From Paenochrobactrum pullorum (GTDB lineage: Bacteria > Pseudomonadota > Alphaproteobacteria > Rhizobiales > Rhizobiaceae), in the NCBI RefSeq assembly GCF_041929845.1, contig NZ_JBHEEH010000014.1, positions 1 to 64,000 on the forward strand: a stretch of 64,000 bases of DNA. The letters run 5' to 3'. The notes below the pieces were generated by a model. The model was not told where the DNA came from. It saw nothing but the letters and a program-made list of their open reading frames with translations, and made no database searches. The translations under genes were made by a program, and so were the position numbers. Shown piece by piece: positions 16,233-25,346 of the stretch; the stretch's first letter is position 1; every line of letters starts with the position of its first letter.

Positions 16233-17741
16233 TCAGCGTGGAAAACGTTGATTTTCTTCAAGAACATTCAAATCCATATGATTGCGCATATAGCGTTCTG
16301 ATGCCTTTTGCAGCGGTTGATAATCCCACGGATAATAAGCCCCGTTACGAAGTGCCGGATAAACTACATGGCGCCGTGCCTGACTGGCACGCACCTGCGC
16401 ATCATAAAGCTCAAGATTCCATCGCTGATCAGCCAATTCCGTCAAGTTTTGAAGCACTTCCCGATACTCGGCTGAACCGGCCAGATTGTTCAATTCGTCC
16501 GGGTCATTCTTCAAATTAAATAATTGTGGCGGATCAGCGCGGCAAAGGTTCAATTTCCAATCACCGTCACGCAACGAAACCATTGGTGCAATCGTGCCTT
16601 CCGCCGCATATTCCATCGGAACGATACCGCGTGCGCCATTACCATTAGCAACATCCACCAGGGACATGCCATCCGTCCAAGGCATAATGCCATGAAGATC
16701 AATACCAGCAAGATCAGAAAGTGTTGGCAACACATCCAATGTCGAGACGGGTTGGTCTACCAATCCTGCCTTTAACTGCGGCGCAGCTATCAATAGCGGA
16801 ACACGTGCCGAGCCTTCAAAAAAGTTCATTTTGAACCAAAGGCCGCGTTCACCAAGCATATCGCCATGATCGGAAGTAAACACGATCAAGGTGTTTTCGC
16901 TCATCCCGCAGCGCTCAAGCACATCCAGCAAACCACCGATCTTCTCATCCACGTAAGAAATATTGGCAAAATAGGCCTGACGTGCGGTTCTGATCTGTTC
17001 AACGGTCAAAGCATAATCTTCTGCCTTGCAGGCACGCAACAAACGTTCGCTATGGGGATCAATATCCTCTGCTTTTAAAGGCGCAATTTTCGGATCAAGC
17101 TGAGGAATATCAGCATAAAGATCATAAAAACGTTTACGCGCGACATAAGGGTCATGCGGATGGGTAAAACTTACCGTGAGACACCAAGGCCGTTCATCAT
17201 GCCCGCGCGCAAGATCATAAAGTTTGGCTTCAGCCTGATAAGCCACTTCGTCATCATATTCCAGCTGATTGGTGATCTCTGCAGTACCGGCACCGGTGAT
17301 CGAACCCAGATTGTGATACCACCAATCAATACGCTCACCAGGTTTGCGATAATCAGGCGTCCAGCCAAAATCTGCCGGATAAATATCGGTGGTCAGACGT
17401 TGTTCGAAACCATGCAATTGATCTGGCCCAACAAAATGCATTTTCCCCGATAAAGCGGTTTGATAGCCTGCGTTACGCAAATGATGCGCATAGGTCGGGA
17501 TTTCGGAAGAAAATTCCGCAGCATTATCATAAACACCAGTTCGCGACGGCAATTGTCCCGACATGAATGATGCGCGCGCAGGCGCACAAAGTGGGCTTGG
17601 GGTATAACAATTAGCAAATCGTACCGAACGCTCAGCAAGCTTGCGCAGATGAGGGACATGCAGAAAATCTGCCGGACCATCCGGAAAGAAAGTTCCGTTC
17701 AGCTGATCGGCCATCAAAATGAGAATGTTCGGCTTTGTCAT
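16233..17741 (-). CDS. betC: Choline-sulfatase
   Basis: The enzyme hydrolyses choline-O-sulfate to choline and sulfate, giving an osmoprotectant precursor and sulfur. The 502-residue protein has the type I sulfatase signature C-x-P-x-R as CAPAR at 52-56, where C52 becomes formylglycine. Metal-binding aspartates are visible in the N-terminal LMADQ (about 9-13) and in FTSDHGDMLGERG. The C-terminal region (DPDELNNLAG and onward) matches choline-sulfatases. It follows choX on the same strand, and the divergent LysR gene beyond choX is of the choline-sulfate regulator type. No signal peptide is seen, in line with cytoplasmic BetC. betA, betB and betI are not in this window. Confidence 0.92.
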   Translation of the reverse strand: MTKPNILILMADQLNGTFFPDGPADFLHVPHLRKLAERSVRFANCYTPSPLCAPARASFMSGQLPSRTGVYDNAAEFSSEIPTYAHHLRNAGYQTALSGKMHFVGPDQLHGFEQRLTTDIYPADFGWTPDYRKPGERIDWWYHNLGSITGAGTAEITNQLEYDDEVAYQAEAKLYDLARGHDERPWCLTVSFTHPHDPYVARKRFYDLYADIPQLDPKIAPLKAEDIDPHSERLLRACKAEDYALTVEQIRTARQAYFANISYVDEKIGGLLDVLERCGMSENTLIVFTSDHGDMLGERGLWFKMNFFEGSARVPLLIAAPQLKAGLVDQPVSTLDVLPTLSDLAGIDLHGIMPWTDGMSLVDVANGNGARGIVPMEYAAEGTIAPMVSLRDGDWKLNLCRADPPQLFNLKNDPDELNNLAGSAEYREVLQNLTELADQRWNLELYDAQVRASQARRHVVYPALRNGAYYPWDYQPLQKASERYMRNHMDLNVLEENQRFPR

Positions 17742-17777
17742 TAGATTAAACCATCAAAAATAAGAAATTATCATGCA

Positions 17778-17808
17778 AAACGGCGGGCATCTGAAATGCC
17801 CGCCTGCT
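17778..17808 (-). terminator. Terminator-like hairpin between choX and betC
   Basis: GGCGGGCAT (17782-17790) and ATGCCCGCC (17796-17804) form a perfect nine-base stem. On the minus strand it is followed by GTTTTGC, a short T-run. Its place between choX and betC suggests partial termination, lowering betC relative to choX, or an mRNA-stabilising end for choX. Confidence 0.6.
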
Positions 17809-17828
17809 CACAAAATCTATAACACAGA

Positions 17829-18773
17829 TTAAAGGCCGAGTTTAGCTTTAACAGCTGTTATGCCCGTTTCCCCTTTATATGTGGTAACACCCTCAAGCCA
17901 TTTATCCAGCTTGTCCGGATTGGCTTTCAACAATGTTTTAGCAGCAGCTTTGCCTTCCGTGCCATCATTGAGAATTTTATCCATCAGCTCATTTTCCATA
18001 TCAACTGTAAAAACCAGTTGCTTGAAAAACTTCGAGGCATTCGGGCATTGTTCCGCCCAACCGGTACGGGACAACGTGTAAACTTCGGCACCACCATAAT
18101 TGGGGCCAAAATAATCATCGCCACCAGAAAGATACTCAATATTGAGCTTGGTATTCATCGGATGCGGAGCCCAAGCCAGAAATGCGACCCATTGTTTGTT
18201 TTTATTTTTGCGCTCTACTTGCGCCAGCATGGCTTGTTCGCTTGATTCAACAAGCTTCCAGCCATCAAGTTTAAGATTTTTATCGGCAAGAATCTTTTCA
18301 ATATTCTGATTTGCAGGTGCCCCCGGTTCAATCCCGTAAATTTCTTTACCGAATTTATCGGCATGCGCACTCAGATCAGCTAAATCTTTAATGCCTTCCT
18401 GGGCAACATAATCAGGAACCGCCAATGTAAATTTGGCCCCTTCCAGATTTTTCACCAATATCTCCGCCGCTTTTGCACTATCAAGATCGTCGCGGAATTT
18501 TTGCTGTGCCGGCATCCAATTGCCGAGAAACACATCAATATTGCCGGTTTTCAAGGCTTCATATCCAATGGGCACCGACATGGTTTTAATGTCGGCCTTA
18601 TAACCAAGGCCGTCAAGCAGAACGGCAGCCACAGAATTCGTTGATGTTATATCAGTCCAGCCCGGATCAGATAAACGGATTGTTTGACATGCCTCAGGAT
18701 CTGCCGCAAGAGCAATACCTGTTAGCCCCGTCAATCCGGCTAGTGCCAATGCTGTCAATTTAAGATAGCGCAT
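17829..18773 (-). CDS. choX: Choline ABC transporter substrate-binding protein
   Basis: This periplasmic binding protein of about 314 residues belongs to the OpuAC/ChoX family and captures choline (and related quaternary amines) for an ABC importer. It has a signal peptide (LTALALAGLTGLTGIALA) and the family start CQTIRLSDPGWTDITSTNS. Aromatic residues expected in the cation box are visible in GNWMPA and FLAWAPHPMN. ATG at 18773 has AGGGGA upstream and is chosen over an upstream ATG that adds 16 unlikely residues. The permease and ATPase (choW, choV) that accompany choX in Sinorhizobium are missing here, and betC comes next instead. Confidence 0.9.
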   Translation of the reverse strand: MRYLKLTALALAGLTGLTGIALAADPEACQTIRLSDPGWTDITSTNSVAAVLLDGLGYKADIKTMSVPIGYEALKTGNIDVFLGNWMPAQQKFRDDLDSAKAAEILVKNLEGAKFTLAVPDYVAQEGIKDLADLSAHADKFGKEIYGIEPGAPANQNIEKILADKNLKLDGWKLVESSEQAMLAQVERKNKNKQWVAFLAWAPHPMNTKLNIEYLSGGDDYFGPNYGGAEVYTLSRTGWAEQCPNASKFFKQLVFTVDMENELMDKILNDGTEGKAAAKTLLKANPDKLDKWLEGVTTYKGETGITAVKAKLGL

Positions 18774-18916
18774 AAATATTTCCCCTGTCCGGCTCCACTT
18801 TAAAAACGCATGCAAAATCAAATTTCGTTATGACTTGCATTCTTGCTTTTAAAGAAAACATCTTTAACGATAGGGGAAAAGACATTGATTTTTTATCGCA
18901 GATATAAAGGTTATTT
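18774..18916. promoter_or_regulatory. Divergent promoter region of choX and the LysR regulator
   Basis: This 143-base AT-rich gap should hold both promoters and the LysR operator. TGCAA and TTGCA elements face each other around a dyad near 18810-18843. TTTCCCCT (near choX) and AGGGGAAA (near the regulator) are inverted copies about 90 bases apart, but each doubles as a ribosome-binding purine run. I cannot name a definite LysR box. Confidence 0.3.
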
Positions 18917-19813
18917 ATGGCTTCTCCATCTTGGGATCTCGGCAGCTTAAGCGTTTTCGAAGCTGTCGGACGCTTGGAAAATTTAACCTTGGCAGCGCGT
19001 GAACTCGGTATGACGCAACCTGCGGTGAGTTATCAAATTAAACGCCTTGAAGATCGTTTAGGTGTTGCTCTTTTTGCAAGACGCGCCCGTGGCGTAGAAA
19101 TGTTACCGGAAGGAGACATTCTTTATACAGCCGTTCGTCAGGGGTTGAGCGGTATTGATGAAGCCTTGCAACAAATTAAACGCCGCCAACGCAGCCCCGG
19201 TCTCAGAATTGCAACAGATTATGGCTTTGCCGCATTTTGGCTTATGCCACGAGTGGCAAAATTTCGCCCGAAACATCCAAATGTCGACGTACGCATTATG
19301 GCATCTTCCATGCTGCAGCAAAATATATACAAAGAGGCTGATATAGCGATTTTATTTGGCGGACGCGAAGATTTTCCCGCCAATGCCATCCGTTTCATTG
19401 GTGAAGCGGTAACACCGGTGTGCTCACCGGCTTTTTTACGAAAATTTGGGCCATTTTCTAATGGAAAAGGTTTGAATTCTGCACCTCTCCTGCATCTGGA
19501 CACATTACAAGGCGCCCGCTGGTACACTTGGGAAAGCTGGCTTGACGAGGTCAATTTAGAAATTGATGATCACAATTCAGGTCTGGTTTTCAATACTTAT
19601 AATCTGGTGCTGGAAGCGGCCATTGCCGATCAAGGCATCGCGCTTGGCTGGGCAGGGCTCACCGAGGAGGCACTCAAGCGCGGACAACTTATTCCAGCCT
19701 GTGATGTAACTTTGACAAGCAATAAAGGTTACTGGTTGATCACCAACCCTGATATTTCAGATATAGCCGAAAAACTATGTTCCGAACTTCTGACGATTGA
19801 GCCGGATCAATAA
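18917..19813 (+). CDS. LysR-type regulator of choline-sulfate utilisation
   Basis: This 298-residue LysR-type regulator has an N-terminal HTH (residues about 8-65: SLSVFEAVGRLENLTLAARE, then MTQPAVSYQIKRLEDRLG) followed by a substrate-binding effector domain with the YTWESWLDE and GLVFNTYNLVLEAA segments. The sequence and position match the family annotated as choline-sulfate utilisation transcriptional regulators, which sit beside betC and choX. The ATG has AAGG upstream. It probably controls choX-betC from the shared intergenic region, with choline or choline-sulfate as inducer (inference). Confidence 0.85.
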   Translation: MASPSWDLGSLSVFEAVGRLENLTLAARELGMTQPAVSYQIKRLEDRLGVALFARRARGVEMLPEGDILYTAVRQGLSGIDEALQQIKRRQRSPGLRIATDYGFAAFWLMPRVAKFRPKHPNVDVRIMASSMLQQNIYKEADIAILFGGREDFPANAIRFIGEAVTPVCSPAFLRKFGPFSNGKGLNSAPLLHLDTLQGARWYTWESWLDEVNLEIDDHNSGLVFNTYNLVLEAAIADQGIALGWAGLTEEALKRGQLIPACDVTLTSNKGYWLITNPDISDIAEKLCSELLTIEPDQ

Positions 19814-19986
19814 ATCAATCGGCTCGAACAGGATACACCTTTTCCAGCAGGCTTTAAGCACCAACAAAGCCAATTCAGCTCGCTCGACAGGTTTCAATTC
19901 AAAAGAATGTTTTATATTGATTGCTTCTGGTTCATATTTTTGCTGTATCTGCAATAAATTGTAAGCGGTTCAATCGGAAAACTACC

Positions 19987-20190
19987 ATGTCAACTAAATT
20001 ATCGGCTCTTGAGGCTGCTTCAAAATATCTTTCGCCTGATGACAAAGCAGAATATTTAAAGATCAAACGGACAATGGAGGCAGCTGGTGCCCCACGCTCC
20101 AAAATCGAAGAGCGACTGCACAACTTCATCTGGGAAATCATTGAAAGCGATGATGACGACTATGAAGATGATGAAAACATAGAGGAATAA
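19987..20190 (+). CDS. Small acidic hypothetical protein
   Basis: This is a 67-residue soluble protein of unrecognised family. The N-terminal half is helical and charged (ALEAASKYLSPDDKAEYLKI), followed by a segment around RSKIEERLHNFIW and a strikingly acidic tail of about fifteen residues that are mostly D and E. ATG at 19987 follows CGGAAAA at short spacing. An upstream in-frame start would add 22 residues without a ribosome site. No terminator was seen on either side, and the cytochrome c gene follows 64 bases later. Function is unknown. Confidence 0.6.
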   Translation: MSTKLSALEAASKYLSPDDKAEYLKIKRTMEAAGAPRSKIEERLHNFIWEIIESDDDDYEDDENIEE

Positions 20191-20254
20191 TATTAGACTA
20201 TCTAAAATGTGCCGATAAACACCTTGTTAATTAAAAGCTTTTACAACAATAGCC

Positions 20255-20581
20255 ATGATTAAAGCATTTGTTACATCATCTGTTATTTTTTCCGTCATCT
20301 CCATCGGTAACTTAGCCCATGCCAATGAGCTGATTGAGTATGGGAAAAAAATCGTTGAAGTAAACTGCTCCGGCTGTCATGCAATCGGCACAGATGACAA
20401 AAGCACCCATAAAGATGCACCACCATTCCGCACTCTTTCCAAGCGCTACCCGATTGACGCGTTAGCGGAAGCTTTTGCTGAAGGCATTTATGCCGGTCAT
20501 CCCGATATGCCGGAATTTGAAGCATCACCTGAACAAATTGATGCAATTCTGGCCTATATGAGCAGCATTCAGGAAAAATGA
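20255..20581 (+). CDS. Periplasmic class I cytochrome c
   Basis: This is a 108-residue small mono-haem cytochrome c. It has a signal peptide (about 1-24, VISIGNLAHA), haem attachment CSGCH at C38/C41/H42, and a likely axial methionine M85 in HPDMPEF. The size matches single-domain c-type electron carriers. It stands alone with no oxidase or dehydrogenase partner nearby, so the redox partner is unknown. The gene ends close to the convergent btuD stop; the gap contains a tandem 12-base repeat. Confidence 0.88.
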   Translation: MIKAFVTSSVIFSVISIGNLAHANELIEYGKKIVEVNCSGCHAIGTDDKSTHKDAPPFRTLSKRYPIDALAEAFAEGIYAGHPDMPEFEASPEQIDAILAYMSSIQEK

Positions 20582-20607
20582 TGAAAATGGCGCGTGCATT
20601 ATAAATG

Positions 20608-20631
20608 CCCGCTCCTGTTCCCGCTCCTGTT
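20608..20631. repeat. Tandem 12-base direct repeat
   Basis: CCCGCTCCTGTT occurs twice head to tail (20608-20619 and 20620-20631) between the cytochrome c stop and the btuD stop, and touches the btuD stop codon. It is preceded by a short hairpin GCATT-ata-AATGC. Slippage here could alter the last codons or stop of btuD. Confidence 0.7.
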
Positions 20632-21403
20632 AATGCGCAATAACGGTTTCCGGCTGAATATAAATGCGCTCATTTTTGAAAATGATATCTGCCTCTATTT
20701 TATAGACATTGCGCAAATTTTCAGCTGTCAAAACGGCTTTTGGTGTGCCGTCTGCAATAATTCTGCCCTTCTCCAACATAATCAATCGTGTGCAACGATG
20801 TGCTGATAATGACAAATCATGCAATGAAGCAATCACCGTTTTTCCCGCTTGTGCCAGCTCTGCAAAACATTGCATCAGACTCAACTGATGCGCCGGATCA
20901 AGGCCGGAAACCGGCTCATCCGCCAAAATCAAGGGCGAACCTTGCGCCAATAAACGCGCAATCAAAACGCGGGCTTTTTCGCCGCCGGACAATTCCTGCA
21001 CGGATTTTTTGGCAAATTTAGTTACATCCATCTGCGCCATAGCCTCTGCAATAACTTGATGATCATCAGGGCTGAGCGACGCAAAAGCGGAACGCTGCAT
21101 ATGCCGGCCAAGACCGACAATTGTTTCTACCGAAACCGGCCATGCGACATCGCGTTCCTGCGGCAAATATGAAAGCCATTTTGCACGCTCATTATGCGCC
21201 ATTTTAACAGTTAACGCACCGTCAATCACGACCTCACCACTATAAGAGATGAAGTTCATTATCGAACGTAAAAGCGTGGTTTTACCTGCACCATTGGGAC
21301 CGATCAAACCGATGAACTCACCTGCATTTGCTTCAAAGCTGATCTGGCGTAAAATGTCTTCGCCATGCATCGAGACGGATAAATCGCGTACATTGAGACT
21401 CAC
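20630..21403 (-). CDS. btuD: Vitamin B12 ABC transporter ATP-binding protein
   Basis: This is a 257-residue ABC ATPase of the FecE/BtuD/HmuV class. It has Walker A GPNGAGKT at 35-42, a Q-loop in SYLPQERD, signature LSGGE, and Walker B LILADEP. GTG at 21403 is the preferred start: it overlaps the btuC stop by GTGA and has AGAAGG eight bases upstream. A longer frame starting upstream inside btuC lacks a ribosome site. It is the last gene of the btuB-btuF-btuC-btuD unit that follows the cobalamin riboswitch, which argues for cobalamin or cobinamide rather than haem or siderophore as substrate. Confidence 0.88.
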   Translation of the reverse strand: MSLNVRDLSVSMHGEDILRQISFEANAGEFIGLIGPNGAGKTTLLRSIMNFISYSGEVVIDGALTVKMAHNERAKWLSYLPQERDVAWPVSVETIVGLGRHMQRSAFASLSPDDHQVIAEAMAQMDVTKFAKKSVQELSGGEKARVLIARLLAQGSPLILADEPVSGLDPAHQLSLMQCFAELAQAGKTVIASLHDLSLSAHRCTRLIMLEKGRIIADGTPKAVLTAENLRNVYKIEADIIFKNERIYIQPETVIAH

Positions 21404-22401
21404 AGCATTTTCCTTCTGTAGCGCAAAACCAGCCAAAGGAAGAACGGCGCACCGACCAAAGCCGTCAACACCCCTAATTTCAAATCACGCGATGGTGCAA
21501 TAATACGCACTGCAATATCAGCCATCAGCAGTACCGCTGCACCACCAAGCGCACTGACCGGCAACAGGCGCGACGGTTGCGCGCCGACAAGCGGACGCAA
21601 AATATGCGGTACGATCAAACCAACGAAACCAATTGCGCCGGAAATTGCCGTTGCAGCACCCACTGCCGCCGCAGTGCCGGTAATCGCAAGAATTTGCACA
21701 CGCTTTAAATTAACGCCCATACTGACAGCTGTTTCTGTGCCCAATGTCAACGCGTCCAATGCCCGCCCCAATGAGAGCAGCATCATGGCACCGACAAGAA
21801 TAAATGGTGCCGCCAGCATCACATGCAACATGGAGCGATCTGCCAATGATCCAAGCAACCAGAAAACAATTTCCATTGCCGCATAAGGATTAGGTGACAA
21901 ATTAAGCGCCAGCGATGTCATGGCAGCCGCGAGTGAAGACAAAGCAACACCCGCCAGAATAACTGTTAATGTCCCGCCATGAAGGCCTGCCAATGTTTGC
22001 ACGATCAATACAGACGCAAAGGCACCAACCAATGCCAATAATGGAAGCGCCAACGGAAAAAGTGCTGAAAGTCCGGTATAAATTGCAATCACCGCGCCAA
22101 GAGAAGCGGAAGCACTGACACCCAGCAAACCCGGCTCGGCTAGCGGATTGCGTAGATAGCCTTGCAAAACAGCACCCGACAGCCCCAACGCACCACCAAC
22201 CAATAGACCCAAAATGGCACGCGGCAGACGAATTTCACGCATGACCAGCACAACCGCATCACCTTGTCCGGTTACCAGCGCATGAAGACTGTCATAAGCG
22301 CCCAATGCTGCAGGGCCGATCAGCAAGGACAGCATAAAAAGCAAGGCGACCAGCATGGTCAGCCCTGCGCATAACCAATGATAGCGCCTTGTTTCACTCA
22401 T
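21400..22401 (-). CDS. btuC: Vitamin B12 ABC transporter permease
   Basis: This is an inner-membrane permease of about 333 residues of the FecCD/BtuC family with about ten transmembrane helices. Family hallmarks are EIRLPRAILGLLVGGALGLS near residue 55 and GAIGFVGLIVPHILRPLVG, the coupling region contacting the ATPase. ATG at 22401 overlaps the btuF stop by eight bases; a TTG two codons upstream is possible. Translational coupling with btuF and btuD and the upstream riboswitch support a role in cobalamin import. Confidence 0.88.
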   Translation of the reverse strand: MSETRRYHWLCAGLTMLVALLFMLSLLIGPAALGAYDSLHALVTGQGDAVVLVMREIRLPRAILGLLVGGALGLSGAVLQGYLRNPLAEPGLLGVSASASLGAVIAIYTGLSALFPLALPLLALVGAFASVLIVQTLAGLHGGTLTVILAGVALSSLAAAMTSLALNLSPNPYAAMEIVFWLLGSLADRSMLHVMLAAPFILVGAMMLLSLGRALDALTLGTETAVSMGVNLKRVQILAITGTAAAVGAATAISGAIGFVGLIVPHILRPLVGAQPSRLLPVSALGGAAVLLMADIAVRIIAPSRDLKLGVLTALVGAPFFLWLVLRYRRKML

Positions 22402-23299
22402 GTGCAATATCCGATAAAATTTTCACCGCTTCCACCGTAAAAGGGCCGCCGCACACGGTCAGATTATCCGGTAATGTCACGGAAACCGCTTGCTTTTTAA
22501 TGGCCTGCAAAGCTGGATGTTCATAATTTTGATAGGCAAGCGCTGCGCCGTCATAACGCTCTCCCATCAACAAATAATCAGGCTTGTGCATCACCAATAA
22601 TTCAAGCGGCATCTGCCCATATCCGTTAAGTGATAACTTGTCCGCCAGATTGGTAAATCCGGCATGGCGCACAACCGTGTCCATCAAACTGCCACGCCCT
22701 GAGGTATAATTATTGGCATAGTATAGCGCGATTGTCCGTGTGCGTTTTTTCAACTCTATTTCAGCCAAACCCTGATCTATTTCTGCAATCAAAGCCTCGG
22801 CTCTTGTCTGTTGTTCCAGCAACTCGCCAACACGTCTGATATTAGCGCGGATATCATCAAAAGTAGATGCAGGACGAAACTCTTCCACCTGAAAGCCCAA
22901 ACGTCGCAACAAATCAACCGTCGCTCGCGCCGTAAAACTGCCAGCCAAAACCAGATCCGGTTTTTGTAAAAAAATCTCTTCTGCCCGCCCGTGATTAAGC
23001 GGATATGTCATGGCTTTATCTGCCAGATATGACGTTTTATGATCGAGTGACAAATAAGAAACAGAGGTCAGTTGATCTTTATCTGCCAGCAGCATCGCCA
23101 ACTGATCAGTGCAAACATTGATAGACGCGACTTTAGGCGCTGCCTGTGAAGGGGCAACATTGCCAAGCAGCATCCCAAAAAACACACCAAGCAGTGCTAC
23201 GCTTTTGCAAATGCCATGACCGGCACAGGATGCGCTGGTCAGATAGCCAATATATGAAAGTACAATGCGCAAATTACGATGTCTTTCTGCACTTTTCAT
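22394..23299 (-). CDS. btuF: Vitamin B12 periplasmic binding protein
   Basis: This 301-residue protein is a helical-backbone (cluster A-II) binding protein like BtuF. It has an unusually long N-terminal region before the hydrophobic signal core (about 33-52, SVALLGVFFGMLLG...PSQAA). The binding fold follows: KVASINVCTDQLAMLLADKD, QKPDLVLAG, then ANNYTSGRGSLMDTVVRHAG. It delivers cobalamin from the periplasm to BtuC. It begins 17 bases after the btuB stop and overlaps btuC. The long pre-signal stretch suggests that the true start may be further in, though no good internal start codon is seen. Confidence 0.85.
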   Translation of the reverse strand: MKSAERHRNLRIVLSYIGYLTSASCAGHGICKSVALLGVFFGMLLGNVAPSQAAPKVASINVCTDQLAMLLADKDQLTSVSYLSLDHKTSYLADKAMTYPLNHGRAEEIFLQKPDLVLAGSFTARATVDLLRRLGFQVEEFRPASTFDDIRANIRRVGELLEQQTRAEALIAEIDQGLAEIELKKRTRTIALYYANNYTSGRGSLMDTVVRHAGFTNLADKLSLNGYGQMPLELLVMHKPDYLLMGERYDGAALAYQNYEHPALQAIKKQAVSVTLPDNLTVCGGPFTVEAVKILSDIAHE

Positions 23300-23316
23300 T
23301 AAAACTCAGAACCGAA

Positions 23317-25182
23317 TTAGAACGAACGGCTATAGCCCAAGCTCATAGTTCTGCCCGGCATACGGAAACCGACCGCCGTCTCATATTCTTTATCAAAGAT
23401 ATTCTCGACAGAGAACTTAATCTGTGACTGCGGATCAAAAGCATAAAATGCTACAAAATCCGCGGTGATATAGCTATCAAGTTTTTTCTTATTCGCCTCA
23501 TCCGCATAACGGGAAGAGCCATAAAGAACGCGCGCTGTTAAATCCAATTTTTCATCTGGATGATAGCTAATCTCACCGCTTGCTTTAAACCGGTCGGCAT
23601 TAATCAAATAACGACCACTAGAGCCACCACTTTTATTAAGAGGCTCCCGCAAATCAACGCTCGCTTTGAAAGCCCAGACATCATTAAATTGATGCTGCAC
23701 GGCCGCTTCTACACCACGGATGCGAGCCTTTTCTACATTTTTTGGTGTCATGCCAACCCAAATAATCTGATCCTCAATATCATTTTGATAAAGAGCGATA
23801 TCAAAATGCGTTTGCTGAGCCATCTGCCAGTTGAAACCAACTTCAAAAGAGCCGGACGTTTCAGGTTTCAGGTCAGGATTACCATAAGAAGGGTAATAAA
23901 GATCATTAAAGGTCGGCACACGGAAACCTGTGGCATAAGAAGTGCGCAAGACGAAGTCCTGCACAACTTCATAACTGGCTCCTATATTATAAGTGACCTT
24001 ATTCCCAAATTGCTGATTGTGATCATAGCGCAGCCCCGCATCAATAAGAATATCTGCATAATCAATCGAATATTGAGCAAACAAAGCGCTTAAATCGCGA
24101 CTGGACTTTTCATACTCAACATCGCCGACTTTCTCACGATAAAATTCACCACCAACGACAATGATCTGCTGGGTTTTATCCGTGTTAAACGCCTTCTGTG
24201 TTGAAGCAAAAATGCCGTAACGCTGGGTTTTAAATGTATCGCCTTTTTTGGAAGCACGAAATTGTCTCGATTGATCTAAAGAACTGGTCACTTCGATGGT
24301 TGAAAACCAATCATCGCTATGATCAATTCGCGCGCCAAAGCGACCGGAAAAATTATGCGTGTCAGCACTATCAAATGCTGTATTGCTTGTACCATCATAA
24401 TGGTTGCGGCCGCGGGTATAAAGCCCGTCCATATAGACCCGCCCCCATTCGACATCCTTGGCCAATGAAAGGTTTAAGCTGCCTTGCAGAAAACCATCGC
24501 GATCATTCTCTATCGGAGATGTCGTGAAATCATAACCTTGCGTACCCAGAATGCTGGCACCCAGACCATATTCAATACCGTTTGTCGATTTGCCGGAAAT
24601 ATTACCGGAAGCAAAACCGCCCCACGGATGGGTCACGCCTGTCGTCCATGAGCCGCAATAGGCCTTGCCATTTTCGCAAGCGCCACCCTGCTTGGTAATA
24701 ATATTAATAATTCCACCCATCGCATCCGCACCATATTGTGCCGAATGCCCGCCTTTGGCGATTTCAATCCGCGCAATGGATGACAGCGGAATGCTGGACA
24801 GGTTGGGTGTACCGGATGTTGCCGATCCCATACGCACGCCATTAACAAGTACAAGTGTCTGACTTGATGAAAAGCCACGCAAGGACACCCCCGATGATGA
24901 ACCCTGTCCGCCATTTGCGATCATGGTCACGCCAGTATAAGTTTTCAGCAATGATTGCAGGTCAGGTGCGGCTGATTGCTCGATCTCCTTTTCATCAATC
25001 ACTGTCACCGACGAAGTGGAACGCTCCAACGCGCTGGCACGGCGCAATGGTGTGGTGACCGTAATAGTTTTCAGTACAATTTCATTGTTTTCGCTTCCAA
25101 TGCTTTGTGCTTGTGCAGCAAATGAAAACAACACCAATGCTCCGGTAGCGACACCGCCGAGCAAAACAATTTTTCTAAACAT
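23317..25182 (-). CDS. btuB: TonB-dependent vitamin B12 receptor
   Basis: This is a 621-residue outer-membrane cobalamin transporter. It has a signal peptide (about 1-26, ending AAQA), a TonB-box region LKTITVTTP (about 38-46), a plug with GVSLRGFSSSQTLVLVNGVR, IARIEIAKGGHSAQYGADAM and INIITK, and a barrel ending in an aromatic residue (GYSRSF). The length is close to E. coli BtuB. It is the first gene of the operon and lies about 165 bases downstream of a conserved cobalamin-riboswitch core, so expression should fall when adenosylcobalamin is abundant. Confidence 0.93.
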   Translation of the reverse strand: MFRKIVLLGGVATGALVLFSFAAQAQSIGSENNEIVLKTITVTTPLRRASALERSTSSVTVIDEKEIEQSAAPDLQSLLKTYTGVTMIANGGQGSSSGVSLRGFSSSQTLVLVNGVRMGSATSGTPNLSSIPLSSIARIEIAKGGHSAQYGADAMGGIINIITKQGGACENGKAYCGSWTTGVTHPWGGFASGNISGKSTNGIEYGLGASILGTQGYDFTTSPIENDRDGFLQGSLNLSLAKDVEWGRVYMDGLYTRGRNHYDGTSNTAFDSADTHNFSGRFGARIDHSDDWFSTIEVTSSLDQSRQFRASKKGDTFKTQRYGIFASTQKAFNTDKTQQIIVVGGEFYREKVGDVEYEKSSRDLSALFAQYSIDYADILIDAGLRYDHNQQFGNKVTYNIGASYEVVQDFVLRTSYATGFRVPTFNDLYYPSYGNPDLKPETSGSFEVGFNWQMAQQTHFDIALYQNDIEDQIIWVGMTPKNVEKARIRGVEAAVQHQFNDVWAFKASVDLREPLNKSGGSSGRYLINADRFKASGEISYHPDEKLDLTARVLYGSSRYADEANKKKLDSYITADFVAFYAFDPQSQIKFSVENIFDKEYETAVGFRMPGRTMSLGYSRSF

Positions 25183-25290
25183 TCACTCTCCCCAACAAGG
25201 TTTGCAACAGGCCATTAATGACCATTAAATAACCAAACCGCTTGTCGGGAAATGAAACATCATCCGGACGCACGGCAACATTTGTTCAAT

Positions 25291-25346
25291 GTCACCGCCA
25301 CGGACGACCGCGCATGGACACACCCCGTATCCGTGCATGGGTGACC
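25291..25346 (-). promoter_or_regulatory. Expression-platform hairpin of the B12 riboswitch
   Basis: Directly 3' of the riboswitch core, GGTCACC...CACGGA and TCCGTG...GGTGAC (minus-strand order) pair as an outer six-base and an inner six-base stem spanning 25291-25346. It is not followed by a clear T-run and ends about 110 bases before the btuB start. The control mode (transcription or translation) is therefore uncertain. Confidence 0.5.

Noticed and set aside
20594..20806. Plus-strand frame of 70 codons after cytochrome c
   Set aside because: It overlaps btuD in antisense and has an unusual cysteine/asparagine-rich composition.
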